This document shows positions 51,596 through 60,099 of a DNA stretch of 64,000 nt, piece after piece. Every line of letters starts with the position of its first letter. Position 1 is the stretch's first letter. The stretch is from Streptomyces viridochromogenes DSM 40736. GTDB lineage: Bacteria; Actinomycetota; Actinomycetes; Streptomycetales; Streptomycetaceae. The stretch covers positions 365,291 through 429,290 of the forward strand of contig NZ_GG657757.1 of NCBI RefSeq assembly GCF_000158955.1, given 5' to 3'. The notes under the pieces were generated by a model. The model worked only from the letters and a program-made list of their open reading frames with translations, was not told where the DNA came from and did not search any database. Position numbers and translations under genes: made by a program.

Positions 51596-53662
51596 GTGTC
51601 GCTCTTCGCTCGCTCCCGTCAGCTGCCGGACTCGACCGCGAGCGGGGCGGAACCGGATGACGACACGACGGAGAAGGACCCGGGCGAGGAACGGACGGCT
51701 GAGGCAGAGCAGCGGGAGGAGGCGGAACCGGAGACGAGCCCGGCCAAGGCCTCCGGCTCCGGCGACGCCCCGGACGCGGACTCGGACAGCAGCCCTGGCA
51801 AGGACCAAGACGCGATCCCGGACACCGGATCCGACGGCACCCGGACCGATGCCGCCTCGGGCACCGGGGCCGAGAAAACCCAGGCCGAAGCCACCTCGGA
51901 CACCAGTGCCGAGAACACCAAGGCCGAAGCCACCTCGGACGCCATTGCGAATAACACCCAGGCCGAAGCCATTCCTGACACCGGATCCGGACCGGCCTCG
52001 GACACCTCGCGGCCCGGCTGGTTCGGCTGGCGACGTCGCTGGCCCCGTACGGCGCGCGGCGTCTCGGTGGGGACGACCGTCCTGGCGGGGGTGCTTGTCG
52101 CCTTCGCACTGCTCGTACCGAACCGGATCGAAAAGATCGAGTTCGCCTCGTTCGTCCGGATCCCGGCCGAGGGTGTACTGCTCGCGGGTCTGCTGCTGGC
52201 GCTGCCGCCGAGGCCCCGTCGGATCGCGACGGTCGTCTCGGGCGTGTTCCTCGGGCTGGTCACGGTCCTGAAGTTCGTCGACATGGGCTTCTACCAGGTG
52301 CTGGCCAGGCCCTTCGACCTGGTGCTGGACTGGATCCTGCTCGACGACGCCACGGACTTCCTGCGCGAGTCGTTCGGCCGGACCGGGCAGGTGCTGGCCG
52401 TGATCGGTGTGCTCGCCCTGCTCGTCGCGGTGCTCGTCCTCACCACGCTGGCCGTGGTGCGGCTGACGAAACTGATGGTCCGGCACCGTCCCGTCGCGGC
52501 CCGTACGATCCTGATCCTCGGCACGGCATGGATCACCTGCATGACCCTGGGCGTGCAGATCGGCACCGTGCCGATCGCGACCAAGGGCAACGCGGAGTTC
52601 CTCGGCAACCGGGTGGACCAGGTCCGGGCGGGCCTGAAGGACGCGCGGGTCTTCGACAAGCAGGCCTCGGTGGACGCGTTCGCGAAGACGCCCCCCGACC
52701 AGTTGCTGACCGGACTGCGCGGCAAGGACGTCCTGTTCACCTTCATCGAGAGCTACGGCCGGGTCGCGATCGACGACCCGGCGATGGCGAAGCAGACCGA
52801 CGCCGTGCTCAAGGAGGGCACCGGCAGGCTGAAGGCCGCCGGCTTCGAGTCGCGCAGCGGCTGGCTCCAGTCGCCGGTGACGGGCGCCGGCAGCTGGCTC
52901 GCCCACTCGACCCTCCTGTCCGGCCTGTGGATCAAGAACCAGCAGCGGTACCGCAGCCTGACCACCAGCGACCGCATGACCCTCACCAAGTACTTCGGGA
53001 AGACGGGTGCCTGGCGGACCGTCGGTATCGTCCCGGGCGTGCGCCGCGCCTGGCCGGAGGGCAAGTTCTTCGGCCTGGACCACATCTACGACTCCGAGCA
53101 CCTCGGATACAACGGCCCGTACTTCAGCTGGACGCCCGTGCCCGACCAGTTCAGCATGGAGGCCTTCCAGCGCCTGGAGCACGGCAAGAAGGACCGCGAT
53201 CCGATCATGGCGGAGATCATCCTGGCCTCCAGCCACAACCCCTGGTCGCCCATCGCCCACATGATCGACTGGAAGGACCTCGGCGACGGCTCGGTGTTCC
53301 ACCGGATCAAGAAGGAGGGCACCAACCCCACGGAGGTCTGGAAGGACCCGGAGAAGGTGCGCGCCGAGTACCGGAAGGCCATCGAGTACTCGATCCGGAG
53401 CCTGACCGAGTGGCTGGAGCGCTACGGCGACGAGGACACGGTGCTGGTCTTCCTCGGCGACCACCAGCCGGTGCCGACCGTCCTCGCCGGGGACACCGGC
53501 AAGGACGTGCCGATCACCATCGTCGCCAAGGACAAGAAGGTCCTCGACCGGGTCGCCGACTGGGGCTGGACCGACGGCCTCAAGCCGGCCCCCGACGCGC
53601 CCCGGTGGGGCATGGACAAGTTCCGCGACCGTTTCATGACCGCGTACGGTCCGCAGGGCTGA
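51596..53662 (+). CDS. Membrane sulfatase/LTA-synthase-like enzyme with repeat-rich N-terminus
   Basis: 688 residues from GTG 51596 (GGAAGGA about seven bases upstream); ATG 51563 and GTG 51527 are alternatives. The first ~135 residues are an acidic Ala/Thr/Ser/Asp tail with three 13-residue repeats (AEATSD cores). Membrane spans at about 160-310: VSVGTTVLAGVLVAFALLVP, EGVLLAGLLLALPPRP, GRTGQVLAVIGVLALLVAVL. The extracellular alkaline-phosphatase-fold domain from about 370: DVLFTFIESYGRVAIDDPAM (metal D/E), TGAGSWLAHSTLLSGLW (Thr/Ser nucleophile region) and DTVLVFLGDHQPVPTVLAGD (D-H). It fits phosphoglycerol-transferase/sulfatase family members that modify cell-wall polymers. Overlaps the next, convergent gene by 29 bases. 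Confidence 0.85.
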   Translation: MSLFARSRQLPDSTASGAEPDDDTTEKDPGEERTAEAEQREEAEPETSPAKASGSGDAPDADSDSSPGKDQDAIPDTGSDGTRTDAASGTGAEKTQAEATSDTSAENTKAEATSDAIANNTQAEAIPDTGSGPASDTSRPGWFGWRRRWPRTARGVSVGTTVLAGVLVAFALLVPNRIEKIEFASFVRIPAEGVLLAGLLLALPPRPRRIATVVSGVFLGLVTVLKFVDMGFYQVLARPFDLVLDWILLDDATDFLRESFGRTGQVLAVIGVLALLVAVLVLTTLAVVRLTKLMVRHRPVAARTILILGTAWITCMTLGVQIGTVPIATKGNAEFLGNRVDQVRAGLKDARVFDKQASVDAFAKTPPDQLLTGLRGKDVLFTFIESYGRVAIDDPAMAKQTDAVLKEGTGRLKAAGFESRSGWLQSPVTGAGSWLAHSTLLSGLWIKNQQRYRSLTTSDRMTLTKYFGKTGAWRTVGIVPGVRRAWPEGKFFGLDHIYDSEHLGYNGPYFSWTPVPDQFSMEAFQRLEHGKKDRDPIMAEIILASSHNPWSPIAHMIDWKDLGDGSVFHRIKKEGTNPTEVWKDPEKVRAEYRKAIEYSIRSLTEWLERYGDEDTVLVFLGDHQPVPTVLAGDTGKDVPITIVAKDKKVLDRVADWGWTDGLKPAPDAPRWGMDKFRDRFMTAYGPQG
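51875..51991 (+). repeat. 39-bp tandem repeat in the sulfatase gene
   Basis: Three 39-bp units encode A-E-[KN]-T-[QK]-A-E-A-T-S-D-x-x (13 residues each); the third is diverged. In-frame, so unit gain or loss keeps the reading frame. Confidence 0.7.
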
Positions 53663-54347
53663 GGAACCCCTCCACGGCCGCGAGGAACTCCCCGGGCCTG
53701 GCCGCGTGCACGAGGTGCCCCGCGTCGAGGGTGACGTGCCGGGCGTCGGGGAGCACCTCGGCGAGGACGGCTATGTGCTCCTGGGGGATCAGGCTGGTCG
53801 GTCCGCCTCCGATCAGCAGCGTGGGCATGGTGATCCGCCCCATGTGGTCCCACCACACGGGGTTCGGGGCGTTGCGCTGTTCGTCGGTGGCGAGGATCAT
53901 CGCCCAGTCGTACGGCAGGTCCCCGCCGGGGCGTTCGGCCGGCGGGCGCGGCGGGTCCAGCGGGAAGGGTGCGGGCACGTCCTCCAGGACGAGCCGCCGT
54001 ACGAGCGCCGGGCTGTGCTGGGCGAGCAGGTAGGCGACGGCTCCGCCCAGCGAGTGGCCCACGACGTCGGTACGGGCGATGCCGAGCGCGCCGAGGAAGG
54101 CGAGCACGTCGTCACGCATCGCCTCATAGGCGTATCCACCGGGCCAGTCGCTGCGGCCGTGCCCGCGCAGGTCGGGGGCGTACACCCGGCGGGGCCCGGC
54201 GGCCAGGGCGGAGGCGATCTCCGTCCAGTCGGCCCCGTCGGCTCCGCGGGCGTGCAGCAGCACCATGGGGGGCGCGTCCTGCGGCCCCCAGACCCGGTAG
54301 GCCAGAGTGATGCCGTTCGCTCGTAGGGTGCGCGGTTCGGTCTCCAT
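53634..54347 (-). CDS. Alpha/beta hydrolase
   Basis: 237 residues from ATG 54347. Strand order: ITLAYRVWGPQDAPPMVLLH, ARGADGADWTEIASALAAGP, RVYAPDLRGHGRSDWPGGYA, VVGHSLGGAVAYLLAQHSPA (nucleophile Ser in GHSLGG), MPTLLIGGGPTSLIPQEHIA (acid region) and ARHVTLDAGHLVHAARPGEF (catalytic His). A small esterase/dienelactone or haloperoxidase-like member, cytosolic. Convergent overlap of 29 bases with the sulfatase-like gene, a sign of tight packing. Confidence 0.92.
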   Translation of the reverse strand: METEPRTLRANGITLAYRVWGPQDAPPMVLLHARGADGADWTEIASALAAGPRRVYAPDLRGHGRSDWPGGYAYEAMRDDVLAFLGALGIARTDVVGHSLGGAVAYLLAQHSPALVRRLVLEDVPAPFPLDPPRPPAERPGGDLPYDWAMILATDEQRNAPNPVWWDHMGRITMPTLLIGGGPTSLIPQEHIAVLAEVLPDARHVTLDAGHLVHAARPGEFLAAVEGFLSPADRTRS

Positions 54348-54480
54348 GCCGGGCACGGTAGCGAGGTGATCCCGGCCGACCGGGCTCGCTCTGCCCACAG
54401 CAGACAGCAGAAGGCCGCCTTACCACCGTCCGGAGAGGAAGGCGGTCACGCGCCGTGGTGCGCCGGCCTCGGGGTCCGCG

Positions 54481-57400
54481 TCAGAAGGAGTGCATGGAGG
54501 GGAGGTCGGGCAGTCCTTCAGGAGCGCCGAGCCATGCGGCCAGTGCCACCGGGTCCGGTTTCGCGCATGGCTCGACGACGATGCGGGCGAAGATCGCTCG
54601 CACTGCTTCCGGACAGTGGACCAGTGCCCGTGCCGCCACGGCGTCGGTGCTGCCAGGAGACGCCGTCCGAGCGTCTCGGCGTAGAGCGAGAGCGAGCCGG
54701 GCCCAGCGGCCAGGCTGCTGAAGACGTCTGGTCACCTGGCTCGTGGCGAGGCGGCGGGAGTCGTGCTGTCGTCCTTGGAGGCGGGCCAGGTCGGCGGGAT
54801 CGATGGCCGTGCCCTCGGCCGGGACGCCCGTCGCCCATTGGCACAGCCGGGCCGTGTACTGGTTCAAGGAGGGGACGGCTGTGTCGGGCAGCAGCACACC
54901 GGCCACGCTCTTCGGGGGTGCTTCCGCTCCGGAGCGCCACGCGTCCGCCAGCTCCGACACGGCGTGCGGGTCGGGACTCACATGGTGCAGTCGCCAGCGG
55001 ATGCGGTGCGCGACGACAGCCTCTGTGGCGAGCGCGGTGATTTCCTCCGGCACGGCCTCGGGAACAGTCCAGCAGGCCGTGCGGTCGTCCAGTCCGGCGA
55101 GGAGTTCCCGCCCGGAAGTCGTGAGACGTGCTGTCGATGACAGGGCCTCGAAGGCATGACTCGTCTGTATGCGCCAGTACGCGTACTGGAACTGGGCCCG
55201 CCGCCGCAGGTGCCGACTGCCGGCGAGGTGGGTGAGCTCCCGCCAGAAATCGACGACTGCGAAGAAGGCGAAGACACCGTGCAGAAATCCCGGCAGCGGG
55301 CGCGGGGTGTCGCGCCACGGCGCATAATAGAGCTCCTCATCGGCCCCTTCGCGTCCGGTCTCGTATAGGTCGAGGGAATCCAGGACCGCGTCCAGCTCCA
55401 TGTGGCGGAACTCGTGGATCAGGGTAGCGGCGAGTTCCACCGCGTCCGGGGGCATGCTGAGTACGACGCCGCCGAACGCCTCGCTCGACGACATCGACGT
55501 CATCGTCTCTGCGGTCGGCTCCGCGTCCGGCCGGGGTGTGAGGGCCGTGAGGGTCACCGTGAGGGCGTCGGCCTGCCCGGGCCTGAGATCGGCGAGTAGC
55601 CTTCCCGCATCGCGGATCGTCCGCCGCCAACGGGTCAGCGCCACCGGTCCCAGACGGTCGGGCGGCGCGAGAGCGTCATTCTCGCGGTAGGGGTCCATGT
55701 CCTCCAGGACGAAGTCGAAGTGGCGGCGGCCGACGGGCGTGCGCACCCGGTGCACGGGCATCCAGCCCGGCGGGTTCGGATCGCTCGGGCTCGGCAGCCG
55801 CACCTCCACGCCATCGCCCTCGACGACGGCCGCGGTCCCGTGGGAGACGACACGGGCCACGTCGGTCCCGGACGCGTGCAGGTCGGCAGCTCCCAGGCCG
55901 GGCAGATGGACATGACCGCCGTGCACGGGGACAGGCAGGGTGAAGGACAGCCGGGCCCGGACGCCGACCGCCGCCGCGATCGAGTGGAGACGGAGGAGGT
56001 CGGCCGGCGGAGTTCCGGCCCAGGTGCTCGGTCCACCCGGTGGTTCGTGCATTGCGCGTAGAGCCCAGCTCAGCCAGCGGCCCACGGACGGGTGGAGCAG
56101 CACGGCCGTCACCGCATTCGAGTCGGCCCGTTCCGCCCGCACAAGCAGGTCCCGTACCTCCGGGACCCTGAGTGCCTCGGTCTCGCCGGAATGTGCGACC
56201 ACGGCTGTCAGGTCGAGGAGTTCGTCCAGGACCACGGCTCGGGCGCCGCGTTGCTGGGCTCGCATGCGCTGGGCCAGGACCCTGTCCTCCGCGCCCGCGG
56301 CCATCGTCCGTAGATCGGCGGATGTGGGAAACGGCGGTCTGACCATGCCCTGAGCGAGCTCTCGTTGTGGGAGACGGTCAGCGGGCATCGGTGTGTAGCT
56401 CACCGGCCGCCCGGCGGAGCCTGAGTAGCTGCTTCCCGAGTAGCCACCGCCTCCGCCTCCCTCTCCGCTCCGGTTCACCCGGGGCCGGACGTACCGTGCC
56501 ACGAGGCGTCCGGCGGCGGAGTGGGAGGGGCTGGTCAGGGCCTGTTCCAGGGAGAGGTTCGCCAGGTCGGGGGTGTCGCTCGTTCGCGCGTCCTGGTCGG
56601 CCGGGCGGTTGTCGTCCATCGGGTGGCCTCCTCGAAGTGTCGCCGCACCGGCGTCCGTTTCCCTGCCTGAGGCGACCTTGCGCTCCACGAGTTCCGCTCG
56701 CACGGCGGCCAGATTGCCTGCACAGCGCAGAACGTCGGGATGCTGGTCTCCCAGCCGTCGCCCGCCGGCTTCGAGGACGGCCTTGTAGTGCTCAGCCGCC
56801 AGATCCGGCCGGCCGAGCAGATGCCAGGTCGTGGCGAGTTCGTGCCGGGCGGCAAGGGTGTCGGGGTGGTCGGGACCCAAGTGGCGTTCGTTGAACTGCC
56901 AGATGTCGGCGAACTCGTCCCGTGCCCGCTGCAGGCATTCGGGATCCGACTCATGGTCGCGGATCAGCCGGGCGCGTTCGTGGCGGGCCATCATCACGTC
57001 GGGGTGCTCGGGCCCCAGCATCTCCAGATAGCCCCGTACGGCGATCTCGATGGCCTCTTCCGCTTCCGTGGCGTGACCGGCCTCGCGCAGGGCACGGGCG
57101 AGGGTCACCCGGTTGGCCAGGGTGTCCAGGTCGTTCTCACCGACCAGCTCTGTGAACTCCCTCGACAGGCTGCGCAGTTCAGCCACGGCCTCCGCATGGC
57201 GGTCGCGCTTGTGGGCCAGGATCGCCAACTCGTGCCGGATGCGCAGGATGCCGCGCGGGTAGCTCCCGGCTCGCAGGCGCATGGCCAGGGCCGCGCGCAG
57301 CTCTTCCTCGGCGGACTCGTACCGTCCCAGCTCCCGCAGTACCCGGGCCCGGCCCGTCTTCGCGGACTGCAGGTAGGCGTGGCCGTTCGGCAGGGCGCGT

Positions 57401-59751
57401 GCGCACGCCCTGGCCACGTGCCGGTACAGCTGGTCCGCCTCGGTGAGGGCACCGGTCTGGCGCACCGCCCAGGCGCGGTGGAGGGCAGCGGCGATGGTGG
57501 CCGGGTGATCGTCGCCGAGCAGTCGGGCCCGGATCGAGCCGAGTACGTCGAGCTCGACGCTGGCTTCGCGGTACATGCCGAGGTTGGTGCGGTACTGCGC
57601 GGTCCGCACAGCGGGCTCGGTGGCCGCGACAGCCAGGTCCGGGTCCACGCGGTCGTCTTCGGACAGCAGGGACAGGACCGCGGCACAGTGCGGAGCGACG
57701 GCCTGCCAGCGAGGCCAGTCGTTGGGGTCGAAGGAGTCGAGCGGGCCGGTGTGCCTCTGCAGCAGTGCTGTCACGAGGCGCAGCATCACGGGCATCTGGG
57801 CGGTGAAGTCCGCATGGGCCCGGCAGGCGGCCCGGACCATCGGATGAATGGTGATCCAACGCTGGGGACGGCCCTTCGCTCCGGTGGCGGCGCCGGTTGT
57901 CTCGATCGTGATCAGCTGAAGGCCGGCGAGGCCCTTCACGGCCTCCTGGAACCGCTCTCCCGTCGGGGCGGTGAACAGCTCGCTCTCGGCCAGGAGTTCC
58001 GGTGCGATGAGTTCCCGGTACGGGATGGGTGCCGGCCCCAGGGCCGAGAGCAGCCGCAGAAGGGGGCGAGCCAGATCGGTGCCCTGCCGGTGCAGCAGGT
58101 CGAGGGAGAGCTCCCAGGTGCTGACGATCGCACGTCGGTTGCGCTCGTCGGGGCCCAGGTCCTTGTCGGGGTCGAACGCCATATCGGCCAGGCGGTAGTC
58201 GAAGCCGGATCGGTACGCGTCGAAGGTCTCGGGTGTCGAGGGCATCGGCCAAGGGTCATCCAGGGCACGTGCCAGATAGGAGCCGGCGAGATTGAGGGCG
58301 AGGGGCAGACCTCCGAGGTGTTCGGCGAGCTCCCGGGCTTCCTCCGTCGTTCCGGCACCCGGTGCGAGATCGTGGAGGACTCTGGCTCCGTCGGAGCCCG
58401 AGAGAATGCCCACGCCGACCATGTGCACCCAGTCGCCCCAGCGTTCACGGCGAGACTCGCGGCTGGTGAGCAACACCGTCCCCCAAGGGTGCGCGGGTGG
58501 CCTCAGCCAGCCCCGCCCCTCGGCGGGGCGCGCCGGTTCGGCCGCCAGCACCGAGGGATCGTCGACGTTGTCCAGGACCAGCAGCCAGGGCGTGGTGAGG
58601 GTGTTGAGGAACCGCCACAGCACATCGGCGGGGTGGGATGGCCCGGCGAAGTCGGCGACCAGGGCACCCGCGTCGAACGCGACCGCCCGCAGAGTCAAGG
58701 AGAGGACCTCCGCGTCGGCGGCCGACACCCACCACACCCGTGTCATGCCGGCGGCCAGCCGGTGTGCCGCCTCCAGGGCGAGGGTCGTCTTGCCGCAGCC
58801 GCCCATGCCGGACAGCAGCCACACGCCCGGCCGGGCGGCGTCGCCCTGGGCCCGCCGGGTGATCGCAGCGGTCAGTTCGCCGACCGTCTCGTCGCGTCCG
58901 CGCAGCCGGTCCGGTGCGATCCTGCGCTGCGGAAGGGCGAGCGGTACGGCTGCGGGTCCGGACGCGGGAAGTGAGGGGGACCGGCCGAACGGTCCGCCGA
59001 TCCCGTCCGCGGGCGACATGCTCTGAACGGTCGCCTCGGTGACGTCGGGCAGTGCCGCGGGCGCCAGTCGCCGCCCCAGCACATGCTCCAGTGCGGCGAG
59101 TTCGGCTCTGGTCAGGGTCTCGGCCCAGCGGTCCACCCGGCCCGCGGCGATCCGGCCCGCGCCGTCGCCGTGGTGGTGGCGGGAGACGACTCCCACGAGG
59201 TGGCCTTCGCAGAAGACGGCCGCACCGGACATGCCTTCCCAGGCGTCCTTGGCGGGATCCGGGTCGTCGGGCGGGGGTGAGGTCACCTTCAGGTCGAGCG
59301 TGCCCTCGCCCCGGTTGGACAGGGCCGCGCAGGTGGTGTCGGCGTGCTCGGCGTCCCGGTAGAGCGAACCGTCGGTGTCCGTGCGGAGTTTGAAGCGCGG
59401 GAAGCCCAGCGCGGTACAGCGCAGGACGACGTCCCGCTCCCCGATCCGGCCGTAGACCGCGCCGGTCACCGCCCCGGCGGTCGTCCCGCCCAGCCGGACC
59501 GGTACCACCAGTACGGCGACGTCGATGCCGGTGTGCCGCCACTCCACGGAGGCGGCGACGGCCAGTTCGTCGGGACGGTCGGCCTGGAAGCGGATCTCGA
59601 TGGTCGCCGCGTCCTCGACGACGTGGGCGGCGGTGAGCACGCGTCCCGCCGAGACGAGGTAGCCCGAGCCGCGCCGGCTTGGCCCGCCGTTCGCCGGTGT
59701 GACGACGATCTTGGCGACCCGCTCCGGCATGAGCCCGCGGTCGAACCGCAT
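54481..59751 (-). CDS. Trypsin-like protease/NB-ARC NTPase/TPR/HExxH peptide-modification fusion protein
   Basis: 1,756 residues from ATG 59751. (1) Residues 1-200: trypsin-like protease with a full triad, His43 (LTAAHVV), Asp77 (GIDVAVLVV), Ser175 (GMSGAAVF). (2) 270-660: NB-ARC NTPase with Walker A GMGGCGKTT (315-323), Walker B WLLVLDN (389-395), TVLLTSRESR, GLPLAL (482-487) and an MHD-like IHPMV (635-639). (3) 700-1020: TPR units of the GDDHPATIAAALHRAW and GPEHPDVMMARHERARL kind. (4) 1045-1756: Gly/Ser/Tyr linker (1095-1114), then a HExxH domain with LIHEFRHMELDAV (1446-1450) and YYAPWRDTPRPLPGFLHG, as in the putative alpha-ketoglutarate-dependent peptide beta-hydroxylases of FxSxx-COOH RiPP systems. 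Trypsin plus NB-ARC plus a Trypco2 neighbour is a known predicted conflict-system layout; joining it to the modifying enzyme is, to my knowledge, unusual. Confidence 0.88.
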   Translation of the reverse strand: MRFDRGLMPERVAKIVVTPANGGPSRRGSGYLVSAGRVLTAAHVVEDAATIEIRFQADRPDELAVAASVEWRHTGIDVAVLVVPVRLGGTTAGAVTGAVYGRIGERDVVLRCTALGFPRFKLRTDTDGSLYRDAEHADTTCAALSNRGEGTLDLKVTSPPPDDPDPAKDAWEGMSGAAVFCEGHLVGVVSRHHHGDGAGRIAAGRVDRWAETLTRAELAALEHVLGRRLAPAALPDVTEATVQSMSPADGIGGPFGRSPSLPASGPAAVPLALPQRRIAPDRLRGRDETVGELTAAITRRAQGDAARPGVWLLSGMGGCGKTTLALEAAHRLAAGMTRVWWVSAADAEVLSLTLRAVAFDAGALVADFAGPSHPADVLWRFLNTLTTPWLLVLDNVDDPSVLAAEPARPAEGRGWLRPPAHPWGTVLLTSRESRRERWGDWVHMVGVGILSGSDGARVLHDLAPGAGTTEEARELAEHLGGLPLALNLAGSYLARALDDPWPMPSTPETFDAYRSGFDYRLADMAFDPDKDLGPDERNRRAIVSTWELSLDLLHRQGTDLARPLLRLLSALGPAPIPYRELIAPELLAESELFTAPTGERFQEAVKGLAGLQLITIETTGAATGAKGRPQRWITIHPMVRAACRAHADFTAQMPVMLRLVTALLQRHTGPLDSFDPNDWPRWQAVAPHCAAVLSLLSEDDRVDPDLAVAATEPAVRTAQYRTNLGMYREASVELDVLGSIRARLLGDDHPATIAAALHRAWAVRQTGALTEADQLYRHVARACARALPNGHAYLQSAKTGRARVLRELGRYESAEEELRAALAMRLRAGSYPRGILRIRHELAILAHKRDRHAEAVAELRSLSREFTELVGENDLDTLANRVTLARALREAGHATEAEEAIEIAVRGYLEMLGPEHPDVMMARHERARLIRDHESDPECLQRARDEFADIWQFNERHLGPDHPDTLAARHELATTWHLLGRPDLAAEHYKAVLEAGGRRLGDQHPDVLRCAGNLAAVRAELVERKVASGRETDAGAATLRGGHPMDDNRPADQDARTSDTPDLANLSLEQALTSPSHSAAGRLVARYVRPRVNRSGEGGGGGGYSGSSYSGSAGRPVSYTPMPADRLPQRELAQGMVRPPFPTSADLRTMAAGAEDRVLAQRMRAQQRGARAVVLDELLDLTAVVAHSGETEALRVPEVRDLLVRAERADSNAVTAVLLHPSVGRWLSWALRAMHEPPGGPSTWAGTPPADLLRLHSIAAAVGVRARLSFTLPVPVHGGHVHLPGLGAADLHASGTDVARVVSHGTAAVVEGDGVEVRLPSPSDPNPPGWMPVHRVRTPVGRRHFDFVLEDMDPYRENDALAPPDRLGPVALTRWRRTIRDAGRLLADLRPGQADALTVTLTALTPRPDAEPTAETMTSMSSSEAFGGVVLSMPPDAVELAATLIHEFRHMELDAVLDSLDLYETGREGADEELYYAPWRDTPRPLPGFLHGVFAFFAVVDFWRELTHLAGSRHLRRRAQFQYAYWRIQTSHAFEALSSTARLTTSGRELLAGLDDRTACWTVPEAVPEEITALATEAVVAHRIRWRLHHVSPDPHAVSELADAWRSGAEAPPKSVAGVLLPDTAVPSLNQYTARLCQWATGVPAEGTAIDPADLARLQGRQHDSRRLATSQVTRRLQQPGRWARLALALRRDARTASPGSTDAVAARALVHCPEAVRAIFARIVVEPCAKPDPVALAAWLGAPEGLPDLPSMHSF
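56410..56469 (-). other. Gly/Ser/Tyr-rich linker inside the fusion protein
   Basis: Residues 1095-1114 read SGEGGGGGGYSGSSYSGSAG. A flexible link between the part starting at the internal ATG and the HExxH domain. It looks unlike its neighbours and could be a tether or an in-cis substrate. No experiment can be read from sequence. Confidence 0.6.
56619..56633 (-). promoter_or_regulatory. Internal ribosome binding site and ATG in the fusion gene
   Basis: On the minus strand GAGGAGG (56633-56627) is followed by seven bases and ATG (56619-56617), in frame with the fusion. It marks residue 1045 exactly at the TPR/HExxH boundary. Initiation here would give a 712-residue protein with only the linker and the HExxH part. 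The strength and spacing are as good as for any gene in the window. Confidence 0.6.
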
Positions 59752-59761
59752 ACGCCCTCGG

Positions 59762-60073
59762 TCAGCGCTCGCCGGGGGCCTGGTCGCCCGCGATCATGGC
59801 GGGTCGCGGGGGCTCTCCGGCGACCGGGACGGCGGTAGGCGTGAGGGTGAGCTTGACGCGCTGCGTCTGCGCGTTCGCGGAGCTGCCCTTGCTGCTCGCG
59901 TCGACCACCCAGAACCGGATCTTGGCGTCCGCGCCCGCCTCGCGGGTGACGGCGACGGTCGCCTCGATCTCGACGGGGCCGGCCTCGAACCGGATGGCCT
60001 CACCTGCGCCGTCCGTCAGCGCGGTGGTCAGCTGGCTCCTCAACTCCTGGATCATGTCAGACAGTTCGATCAC
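59762..60073 (-). CDS. Trypco2-like protein (trypsin-co-occurring domain)
   Basis: 103 residues from GTG 60073 (GAGGGGGG upstream). Reads LSDMIQELRSQLTTALTDGA, GEAIRFEAGPVEIEATVAVT, REAGADAKIRFWVVDASSKG and QTQRVKLTLTPTAVPVAG. The pattern 'I-Q-x-L-R-x-Q-L ... I-R-F-x-x-G-x-V-E-x-E ... A-x-I-x-F-W-V-V' is what I recall as Trypco2 from the conflict-system survey of Aravind's group, encoded next to trypsin/STAND genes. Its stop is 10 bases before the fusion start, so the two are an operon. Function unknown; likely a binding partner or inhibitor of the protease or NTPase. Confidence 0.75.
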   Translation of the reverse strand: MIELSDMIQELRSQLTTALTDGAGEAIRFEAGPVEIEATVAVTREAGADAKIRFWVVDASSKGSSANAQTQRVKLTLTPTAVPVAGEPPRPAMIAGDQAPGER

Positions 60074-60099
60074 GACGGCCCCCCTCGTGCACCTACGCG

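Noticed and set aside
54481-59751. A sequencing error that joins two genes at residue 1045
   Set aside because: Not excluded, but no stop codon appears shortly in either alternative frame before the internal ATG, so a single-base slip does not obviously restore a clean upstream gene end.
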